Positions 22,992 through 29,004 of a stretch of 29,004 nt of DNA are shown here, in pieces. The notes under the pieces are model-generated. The model was not told where the DNA came from, ran no database searches, and worked only from the letters and a program-made list of their open reading frames with translations. How positions within the stretch are numbered: position 1 is the stretch's first letter; each line of letters begins with the position of its first letter. Origin of the DNA: Lachnospiraceae bacterium (GTDB taxonomy: Bacteria; Bacillota_A; Clostridia; Lachnospirales; Lachnospiraceae); assembly GCA_009911175.1 (NCBI GenBank), contig QXWX01000086.1, positions 1 to 29,004 on the forward strand. Reading direction: 5' to 3'. The translations under genes were made by a program, and so were the position numbers.

Positions 22992-25526
22992 TCACATATG
23001 CCTGCATACATATTGATGTGTTTTCTCTCCGCATGTCCCATCGTTGTTTGCCGCAACTTTGCCAAATGCCTGAATCTGTTCTGCTTTATCAAATGCATTG
23101 CCTGTTATATTTCCGTCAAGAAAATCATGCAGTGTATTAAACACATTTTCCTCACAGGCATATTGAAGCCATTCGGAGTTTTCTTTGAAGCCGGGTTCAT
23201 GTTCTTCCAGTTCTTGGATATCGAACTCAACGGGTATTTCTTTGTATTCTTCTGTCTCCATATTAATAAGGAAGAGTTTCCTGTCAAAAACGGAGAACAG
23301 AAGATACTCATTTTCACCATAATTCCCAGATGGACGGAAAAAATAAGCCTTTGCCCAGGAAGGGTAGTAGCCGTTTTTCTTCTCCTCCGGAACTTCAAAA
23401 GGCGGCTTCCACTCGGTCATTTCCCCTGTCACTTTATTCAGGCGGATAAACATATTCGCCCACTGAGGCGGGAAGTAAACATAATCTCCGCAAAATGCAG
23501 GGACACTGAATGGAATTTCCATGCATTCATAACCGTGTACAATGTGAGCACACGCCAACTGATCCGGATAATCGGAATATTCACGAATTTCGCCGCTGCC
23601 GGGATTCCACCTCGTAATCACATTGCCATGATATGGAAGCAACCACAGATCAGTACCGTCCGGTATGATTCCCATGCAGCCGCAGGAATGACCTGCGCCT
23701 GCTCTTATGAGCTGTTCTTCCCCGGTTTCCGCATGGATGAGCCAAAACTGATCATCCACAGGAGAGGCCAGATACAGGCAACCCTCGTAAAGCCAGGAAC
23801 CGCCGATTTTCTTTTCTCCATTTACCATCTGTACAAATATATCCAGATGCTGAGCAAAGTAACGGGTCTCGTCTGTCTCCGTGTCATACCTCACAACTGC
23901 CGGATAATTATTGGGAATGAGGAACAGGTATTTCCCATAACCAAATGCTCCGGTAAATGCCCCGGCCTGTTCGATACACTGCTCTAGTATAATTCGTTTC
24001 TTGATTTTTCCATCGCTGACTACAACAATGTCACGTGCATTTGCAGGGCAGACATAGTGTTTTTCTCCAATTGTGATCACCTGCGAATAATAATTCCCGT
24101 ACGCATAATCGGACAGATCACAGAAATAGTGGTATTTGTAAACACCGGCGGGAGAGTAGTAGAGCTTGTTTCCCTGAGCGATCATCCAGTCGTTATCCCC
24201 GGTGATGCTGAATCCTGGAATTGCCTTTCCCCTCCAGTCATTCTCCTCAGGAATTGTATTGATATTATTATCCAGGATAAACAACGGCTTTCCGGCAATT
24301 CCGAAGAGGGAAGTGACCGAGGTAGCCGCATCTCCGAGGTAGGCGTCACAAAGTGCGATTGTATTTGTAATATCTGGCGTCTCATCGTAAATGCCCAGAT
24401 TATATTTCATAAAATAATTCTTCAGCAGGTCATATGCCGGCCTAAATTCCATGCGCATGGAATCCAGTGAGGACTCGAAAAGTGGATGCGGCCGCCACAG
24501 TAGACAAGCATCTTTTCTGTCACGGAAGCAGGAGAAGACATATTCCATCTTTTTCAAAAAACTTTTTGTGTCTCCCAGCATCCCATTTAAGCTTGTATTG
24601 AAGAAATATACTTTCTTTCCTTCCAGCTTTTCCTTCCACTCTTCCGGCGGCTCCGGCGGATTGCTGCAGATCCGGATGATCCGGTCGAACTTCGGAGAAC
24701 CGAGGGGAAGAAGCTTTTCCTTCGGCAGCGCCGGATCAAAAAACTTTCGGTATTTTTCGGACTGTATCACAATATAGTCTGCTGGATAATAGGCAGAGCA
24801 GGAAGCCTGCGCCTCACTCATTCCGCCCGAAGTTGAGTAATAAGGAATATATACCAGCCTCTCCGTCCGCTTTTTCAGTTCATAGGAGTAAAATCTCGGG
24901 TCAACACTGGTGACATAATTATACTGATCATAGGGATTATGGATATAAACAATATCCGGCCAGCGCTTTTGGATGTCATAGTTTTCATAATGGGTGATCG
25001 GTACGTAGTCCGGCAGTTCATCGCCTTCATAGTGGTATTGGCTGAATGTGCCGTCCGGGTTGCGGTCGTAGTAGGGGATGGGGACTACGTAGGTATCGCA
25101 GTTCTTATCCGCATCCGCTGCCATCCAGACACTTTCCAGAGAATCCCACATGGCTGCTTTATATGGAAGAAACACGATTTCCGGTCGGTCGGGAATCTGG
25201 TCTCCAACCAGGCTTCTGACCTGTTTTACCTGGCCGATAAGATCGTGCAGGATTTCTCGGCGCTTTTCCGGATTTTTCAGCGCAAGGGTCATCTGATATA
25301 AGCTTTCGCAGTATTCTTCCAGCTTAAGTACACTTTCCGTTCCTTCGCCGTACAGCATTTCCAATTCACTGCCGACAGCGATTGCCGTTTCCTGGCAGTC
25401 GGACAGGAGCTGCTGGATTCCATCTTCATTTATACGTTTTGCAGTCAGGCTGATCTTCAATGTTCTGTTTGCCTTATCAAGCAGATTGATCATTGTGAGG
25501 GCCTGTCTCCTGAATGAACGGCTCAT
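22992..25526 (-). CDS. CDP-glycerol glycerophosphotransferase-like domain fused to a beta-propeller
   Basis: This is an 844-residue cytoplasmic protein. Residues 1-105 are mainly helical. Residues 115-425 resemble the TagB/TagF GT-B fold: YIPYYSTSG (226-234), a LPLGSPKFD stretch (273-281), LLWRPHP (342-348, the RxHP-like site), DAYLGDAATS (394-403) and GKPLFIL (412-418). From about 435 to 770 repeating strands (GNKLYYSPAG, GKYLFLIPNN, GCLYLASP, DLWLLPYHGN, DYVYFPPQ, EYLLFSVFDRKL) suggest a beta-propeller. Such transferases use CDP-glycerol or related donors, matching the next gene. The ATG at 25526 is chosen because AAGGAGG lies eight bases upstream; a frame-open extension to 25649 looks unrelated. 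The propeller may hold flagellin or the glycan. A sialyltransferase-like GT-B is an alternative for the catalytic part. Confidence 0.78.
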   Translation of the reverse strand: MSRSFRRQALTMINLLDKANRTLKISLTAKRINEDGIQQLLSDCQETAIAVGSELEMLYGEGTESVLKLEEYCESLYQMTLALKNPEKRREILHDLIGQVKQVRSLVGDQIPDRPEIVFLPYKAAMWDSLESVWMAADADKNCDTYVVPIPYYDRNPDGTFSQYHYEGDELPDYVPITHYENYDIQKRWPDIVYIHNPYDQYNYVTSVDPRFYSYELKKRTERLVYIPYYSTSGGMSEAQASCSAYYPADYIVIQSEKYRKFFDPALPKEKLLPLGSPKFDRIIRICSNPPEPPEEWKEKLEGKKVYFFNTSLNGMLGDTKSFLKKMEYVFSCFRDRKDACLLWRPHPLFESSLDSMRMEFRPAYDLLKNYFMKYNLGIYDETPDITNTIALCDAYLGDAATSVTSLFGIAGKPLFILDNNINTIPEENDWRGKAIPGFSITGDNDWMIAQGNKLYYSPAGVYKYHYFCDLSDYAYGNYYSQVITIGEKHYVCPANARDIVVVSDGKIKKRIILEQCIEQAGAFTGAFGYGKYLFLIPNNYPAVVRYDTETDETRYFAQHLDIFVQMVNGEKKIGGSWLYEGCLYLASPVDDQFWLIHAETGEEQLIRAGAGHSCGCMGIIPDGTDLWLLPYHGNVITRWNPGSGEIREYSDYPDQLACAHIVHGYECMEIPFSVPAFCGDYVYFPPQWANMFIRLNKVTGEMTEWKPPFEVPEEKKNGYYPSWAKAYFFRPSGNYGENEYLLFSVFDRKLFLINMETEEYKEIPVEFDIQELEEHEPGFKENSEWLQYACEENVFNTLHDFLDGNITGNAFDKAEQIQAFGKVAANNDGTCGEKTHQYVCRHM

Positions 25527-25534
25527 ATCATTGA

Positions 25535-25541
25535 CCTCCTT
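25535..25541 (-). promoter_or_regulatory. Ribosome binding site that sets the 25526 start
   Basis: AAGGAGG lies eight bases before the ATG at 25526 and inside the frame-open extension, so the extension is unlikely to be translated. The 130 or so bases between this site and the upstream stop codon show no convincing terminator or promoter. Confidence 0.8.
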
Positions 25542-25679
25542 CAATCCGAATTTACTGTTATTCACGCTGGGCAGTACCAGGCCTGATATACAGGACACAC
25601 GATTCTCTGTACCAAAGGTGTATTCAACTGCCTGGTGAAAATAGTGCATATCTGCGGAAGCTGCTGCCCCTGTGAAAGC

Positions 25680-27809
25680 TTAACCAGGAAGCTGTTGCAG
25701 AACATGCTGCCGCATCCGCAGCAATTCCAGATCCTCCGGAAGGAGAGGGGAGAGCTGCAGGATCACAGGCAGCGCTTCCACGTATTGCCCGTTTGCAATC
25801 ATTGATTCCAAGGCTTCCTTCATCTGCTGTGCAAGCATCTGAAATTCTGCTCCTGTATTTTGTACCGGAGTGTTGGCCTTCACCGTCATCTGCCGGATTA
25901 CTTCCCGGATCACGCTGGTCATCGAAGGGTAAAACCGGAGGGCAGTCCTGAATGAACGTACGGCTTCCGGAAATTCCGCATGATCCATCTGCTCCAGCCC
26001 TTCCCATACAAAAAGCGCAAAACGGCAGTCTTTGGGAAGCAGGATGCGTTTTTCGTTGCTGAACATTTCATCATGATATTGAATCTGGTAAAAACGCAGA
26101 ACATATCCGCAATATTCTTTCAAGCGGCTGATCAAGGCACTCCCTACAAGAAATCCCTGGATAAGCTCTTTTTCATATAGCAGCTTTTTCAACCAGAGAC
26201 CGTATGCCGGGGCATCCTGGGCCAGTTTTTCCGCCGCCGCTTTCAATTTTTGCAGGCCATCCGGCTTGACCAGATTCTGCGGCACATCCTCTATGGCTTC
26301 CGGCTGTTCTGTTTCATCTGTCAGAAGCTTCCGAGTATGTTCTGCCTGGGACTCCGACGGTTCTGTTTCATCCGTTGAAACCAGGCCTTCCAGTTTTTCT
26401 GCACATTGCTTCCATGCGTCCAGATCCATTGTGCTGACAATCTCAGCCAGATCTACCTGGAGCAGGACGGCTTCTTTTACAGCCTGCTGTTTCAGATAAC
26501 TGGATTCTGTTTTTTTCACACATTGTGCAAATAATTTCCGGCGTTCTTCATTTTCCAGATTGCTGCCCTCACGGACTGCAATCTGTAGCTGTTTATAAGG
26601 CGAACATTCTGGAATATGTTCCATGAGTCGGCTAAAAAGTTCGGCATAGGAGTCCCTCCAATTATCAAAGACGGGATAGTAGCGCTGCATCCAGGTTTCC
26701 TCCTCCCAAGGGAGCAGTTCCAGGAAACGTACTGCCTGCGCCATATTGCCCAGCGTTAATGCAGATTCCGTGCAGTTGATCCGAATTTGATACAGCTTAG
26801 ACGGAAGTTTGATGGATTCCTCTGTCAGATCGGCATAGGTTTGCTGTCTCCAGAGCTCTGGATGACTTTCCATAAAAGCAAATGTATCTTCAAATTCCTC
26901 ACCATAACGCACAGTCTCTTTGTGAGCCCCGCGGCGAGTATAGATTGCAAGGAGTGTCTCATAAATATTTAACCGGACAAGTTCCCAAGGTTTTTCTTGT
27001 TTGAGAATATGGAGTGCTTCTTCTTCTGCTTTCTCGTATTCCTTTTTTACGCACAGGATATAGAGCAGGTTCGCCTGCAGCCATCCACGATAATACTGAT
27101 CCTCAAAGCCTTTACAAAGTTTGCGTCCCTTCCTACAGTATTCTTCTGCTTTTTCGTAGTTTTTAACAATGATGTATTCCTGTGTAATCTGAATATAATT
27201 TTTCACATAGTAAGGGCATTCCTCAATATTTTGAAGTAAGAGTGGAATATTTCGGAGCGGTTTTACCGGTTTTCTATCTCCGGCATCGTTGATATAGCCG
27301 TAATGGTTTACGTAGGTATTAAAATATTTACTCGGCGTCACAAACGGGGTAATTTCCTCATGAACCACATTCTGGAATGCCGTCCCCGGCATAATACGTG
27401 CCATACGGAATGCGTGGTAATTTGTATACTGGATCCCGTCCCATTGGACGTAATTTTTCTGTACATAAAAAGCAGAACCGTAGCTCCGATATTCACCAGA
27501 CAAAAAGAAATCCCTGATTTCAGTCACATCTTCAAACCATTCATCATCATCTATGTACATGAACCACTCCCCCCTAGCAGCCCAAAGGCCCACATTTCGG
27601 GCAGCGGAAAAATTATCACACCATGTGAAGGGAATGATCTTGTCGGTATAACGGCCGGCTATTTCTTTCACCTTTTCATCTGTACCGGTAAATACTATAA
27701 TCAATTCACTGGGAACCTGCATCAGCAGGGGGCGCAGTGAATCCAGGCATCTCTCCAGAGATGCCGCCCGGTCCGACGCGAGCAGTGAAATACTGAGCTG
27801 TATATTCAT
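25680..27809 (-). CDS. TPR-containing GT2 glycosyltransferase, likely flagellin-priming
   Basis: This is a 709-residue protein. Residues 1-180 form a GT-A domain: LSISLLASDRAASLERCLDS, then WCDNFSAARNVGL (63-75) and YIDDDEWF (85-92, metal-binding DDD). Then GTAFQNVVHEEI (133-144) falls in the acceptor region. Helical repeats follow, for example YEKAEEYCRKGRKL and YEKAEEEALHIL, and another near the C-terminus (FPEAVRSFRTALRFYPS), typical of tetratricopeptide repeats. The layout recalls SunS-like and other protein-modifying GT2 enzymes. It is the first gene after flagellin, so transfer of the first sugar to flagellin Ser/Thr is my preferred role (inference). AAGGAGG lies nine bases before the ATG. 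It lacks the Rossmann-like module seen in later genes. Confidence 0.85.
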   Translation of the reverse strand: MNIQLSISLLASDRAASLERCLDSLRPLLMQVPSELIIVFTGTDEKVKEIAGRYTDKIIPFTWCDNFSAARNVGLWAARGEWFMYIDDDEWFEDVTEIRDFFLSGEYRSYGSAFYVQKNYVQWDGIQYTNYHAFRMARIMPGTAFQNVVHEEITPFVTPSKYFNTYVNHYGYINDAGDRKPVKPLRNIPLLLQNIEECPYYVKNYIQITQEYIIVKNYEKAEEYCRKGRKLCKGFEDQYYRGWLQANLLYILCVKKEYEKAEEEALHILKQEKPWELVRLNIYETLLAIYTRRGAHKETVRYGEEFEDTFAFMESHPELWRQQTYADLTEESIKLPSKLYQIRINCTESALTLGNMAQAVRFLELLPWEEETWMQRYYPVFDNWRDSYAELFSRLMEHIPECSPYKQLQIAVREGSNLENEERRKLFAQCVKKTESSYLKQQAVKEAVLLQVDLAEIVSTMDLDAWKQCAEKLEGLVSTDETEPSESQAEHTRKLLTDETEQPEAIEDVPQNLVKPDGLQKLKAAAEKLAQDAPAYGLWLKKLLYEKELIQGFLVGSALISRLKEYCGYVLRFYQIQYHDEMFSNEKRILLPKDCRFALFVWEGLEQMDHAEFPEAVRSFRTALRFYPSMTSVIREVIRQMTVKANTPVQNTGAEFQMLAQQMKEALESMIANGQYVEALPVILQLSPLLPEDLELLRMRQHVLQQLPG

Positions 27810-27860
27810 TGGGCCTTGCCTCCTTATCCATATGCCGGGATACCAGTAGTAAAACAGCAG

Positions 27861-27889
27861 AATCTACAGAAGGAACGGTCATTTCTCAA
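27861..27889 (-). promoter_or_regulatory. Candidate promoter of the glycosylation operon
   Basis: On the minus strand TTGAGA (27889-27884) and TAGATT (27866-27861) are separated by 17 bases, four and a half turns of sequence before the TPR glycosyltransferase start and after the flagellin terminator. The match to sigma-A boxes is partial, so this is tentative, but it would let the island be expressed apart from flagellin. Confidence 0.4.
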
Positions 27890-27961
27890 AGCAGATAGAT
27901 ATGTTTTGAGTTGACAGGCGTTTTCTTTCATATACGGCTTCATATATAAAAATACCGTATG

Positions 27962-27997
27962 CAAAAGAAAGCGCCCATCCAATGGACCGGCGCTCTC
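27962..27997 (-). terminator. Rho-independent terminator after flagellin
   Basis: The arms GAGAGCGCC and GGCGCTTTC (plus-strand 27989-27997 and 27967-27975) form a nine-pair stem with one G-U pair, followed by a TTTTG run on the minus strand. It begins about 20 bases after the flagellin stop. It should end most flagellin transcripts and limit readthrough into the glycosylation genes, as expected when one structural protein is needed in great excess over its modifying enzymes. Confidence 0.75.
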
Positions 27998-28017
27998 TGA
28001 AATTGTACCTGTAGTGA

Positions 28018-28863
28018 TTACTGTAACAACTGAAGAACTCCCTGCGGTACCTGATTTGCCTGCGCAAGCATTGCCTGGGAAGCCTGAACCAGGATGTTGT
28101 TCTTCGTGTAAGCCATCATTTCCTTCGCCATATCTACGTCGCGGATACGGGATTCAGCTGCGGTCAGGTTCTCGCTCTGAACACCCAGGTTGTTGATCGT
28201 ATGCTCCAGACGATTCTGCAATGCACCGAATGTAGAACGCATAGAAGAAATCTGGTCAATCGCAGCATTGATCGCACTGATCGCCGCCTTTGCTTTTGCA
28301 GATGTCGTAATACTCATTGCTACACTGCCTGTCTTTGTACCTGCGGTGGAAGCAATACCAAGCGCCGAAACACTTAATGCGCTGAAAGAAACCTTCAACT
28401 GGTTATAGCTTGCTCCTGACTCACCAACATGAAGTGTAATAGATTTTCCAGCAGAGAACAGCGAGATGCCATTAAACTTGGTCGCCTTTCCGATTCTGTC
28501 AATCTCAGAACGCAGCTGGTTAATCTCTTTCTGCATCTCAGAACGGTTTGTGGAAGAATAAGTTCCGTTCGCTGACTGTGTAGCCAACTCAACCATACGG
28601 TTCAGCATGGAGTGAACTTCTGTCAGAGCACCTTCTGCTGTCTGTACAAGAGATACACCGTCTTCTGCGTTCTTCTTTGCCATATCAAGACCTGTGATCT
28701 GAGCACGCATCTTCTCAGAAATAGCCAATCCAGCAGCGTCATCGCCTGCGCGGTTGATTCTGTAACCAGATGACAGCTTTTCCAGGTTCTTGCCTACGGA
28801 AGAGTTGTTGTTATATAAATTTCTGTGTGCGTTTAATGCTGTGATATTATGTTGGATTCTCAT
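28018..28863 (-). CDS. hag: Flagellin
   Basis: This 281-residue flagellin, the filament subunit, has the D0/D1 ends: MRIQHNITALNAHRNLYNN, LEKLSSGYRINRAGDDAAGL and, at the C-terminus, ESRIRDVDMAKEM and QAMLAQANQVPQGVLQLLQ. The centre is short (about 130-195) with no D2/D3 domains; it is rich in Ser/Thr (IASTAGTKTGS at 170-180, ITTSAK) and is the probable surface-exposed, glycosylated part. Residues corresponding to the TLR5 contacts in Salmonella FliC (R90, L94, E114) appear as R89, L93 and E113. AAGGAGG is seven bases before the ATG. A terminator follows, then the whole glycosylation island, whose position suggests that this protein is the target. Confidence 0.97.
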   Translation of the reverse strand: MRIQHNITALNAHRNLYNNNSSVGKNLEKLSSGYRINRAGDDAAGLAISEKMRAQITGLDMAKKNAEDGVSLVQTAEGALTEVHSMLNRMVELATQSANGTYSSTNRSEMQKEINQLRSEIDRIGKATKFNGISLFSAGKSITLHVGESGASYNQLKVSFSALSVSALGIASTAGTKTGSVAMSITTSAKAKAAISAINAAIDQISSMRSTFGALQNRLEHTINNLGVQSENLTAAESRIRDVDMAKEMMAYTKNNILVQASQAMLAQANQVPQGVLQLLQ

Positions 28864-28870
28864 GGTTATT

Positions 28871-28877
28871 CCTCCTT
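28871..28877 (-). promoter_or_regulatory. Strong flagellin ribosome binding site
   Basis: AAGGAGG lies seven bases before the flagellin ATG, close to the optimum, as expected for a very abundant protein. Confidence 0.85.
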
Positions 28878-28913
28878 GAATATTTTTGCATGGAAATTCC
28901 TTTTTCCTGCATA

Positions 28914-28919
28914 ATTATA
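28914..28919 (-). promoter_or_regulatory. Possible flagellin -10 box
   Basis: TATAAT on the minus strand lies 50 bases before the flagellin ATG. No good TTGACA box is placed 16-18 bases upstream, and I found no TAAA plus CGATAA pair of the flagellar sigma factor type in the 140 bases available. The assignment is weak; the real promoter may be of another type or start outside the window. Confidence 0.3.
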
Positions 28920-29004
28920 CATTTTTGGTTTTTGAACAGAAGTGATCGGGAGTGAAACAAGCGTTCGATTCGGACGTGCCGGCGAACTGTCCAGAAAAGT
29001 ACAC

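Noticed and set aside
22959..23987. Plus-strand open frame of 342 codons
   Set aside because: It is wholly antisense to the beta-propeller part of the 22992-25526 gene, shows no recognisable domain, has Cys/Phe/Ile-rich content typical of an antisense reading, and has no ribosome binding site of note.
25527..25649. N-terminal extension of the glycerophosphotransferase-like protein
   Set aside because: An AAGGAGG site sits inside it, eight bases before the ATG at 25526, and the extra 41 residues resemble nothing.
25624..26007. Minus-strand open frame of 127 codons overlapping the end of the TPR glycosyltransferase gene
   Set aside because: It lies in another frame of a well-supported gene, has low-complexity composition and no family resemblance.
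1307..27809. Capsule or wall teichoic acid locus instead of flagellin glycosylation
   Set aside because: It cannot be wholly excluded, but no membrane export, polymerase or priming gene was seen and the block directly follows flagellin on the same strand.
28864..29004. Flagellar sigma factor promoter before flagellin
   Set aside because: I searched the minus strand for TAAA followed after about 15 bases by a CGATAA-like box and found no acceptable pair.

Overview
This window reads as a flagellin gene followed by a long flagellar glycosylation island from a low-to-moderate-GC Gram-positive anaerobe, most likely a Lachnospiraceae-type Clostridia. The placement rests on the flagellin type, the strong AGGAGG ribosome binding sites, the Rpn-family gene style and the glycosyltransferase families. 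No rRNA, tRNA, CRISPR array or insertion sequence was recognised. Every gene I accept is on the minus strand, so transcription runs from the right end (flagellin, 28.9 kb) to the left end.

Layout in transcription order. (1) A short flagellin (28863-28018) with a good ribosome binding site and a rho-independent terminator just after it. (2) A TPR-containing GT2 glycosyltransferase (27809-25680), behind a plausible promoter of its own. (3) A phospho-polyol block: a CDP-glycerol glycerophosphotransferase-like domain fused to a beta-propeller (25526-22992), a TagD-like cytidylyltransferase fused to a Gfo/Idh/MocA oxidoreductase (22869-21517), a glycerophosphodiester phosphodiesterase (21536-20811) and a LicD-family phosphotransferase (20794-19958). 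(4) A GT2 with a DUF6270-like C-terminus (19874-18288). (5) A GDP-heptose block: SDR epimerase, TylF-like methyltransferase, heptose-7-phosphate kinase, a guanylyltransferase-phosphatase fusion, sedoheptulose-7-phosphate isomerase and a transaldolase (18257-12807). (6) An assembly and decoration block: two RgpF-like proteins, an FkbM methyltransferase, several GT2s, one GT4 and one 5'-truncated GT2 (12765-1307). (7) An Rpn-type nuclease gene (1041-217), apparently degraded, with an 18-bp inverted-repeat terminator at the left edge.

Working model (inference). The TPR glycosyltransferase, adjacent to flagellin, primes flagellin Ser/Thr residues in the cytoplasm. Transaldolase, GmhA, HddA, GmhB and HddC supply GDP-D-glycero-D-manno-heptose, which the SDR and methyltransferases may modify. 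The GT2, GT4 and RgpF-like enzymes build the chain, and the TagD/TagB-like/LicD enzymes add a phosphodiester-linked polyol. No flippase, polymerase or undecaprenyl-phosphate glycosyltransferase is present, which fits direct cytoplasmic modification before export.

The most striking feature is a small Rossmann-like module of about 90 residues, with a YGxG-type glycine motif. It is fused to nine different proteins of the island: at the C-terminus of three GT2-type relatives (one of them truncated), a GT4, another GT2 and both RgpF-like proteins, and at the N-terminus of both methyltransferases. It looks like a shared docking, sensing or modifying unit for the whole pathway.
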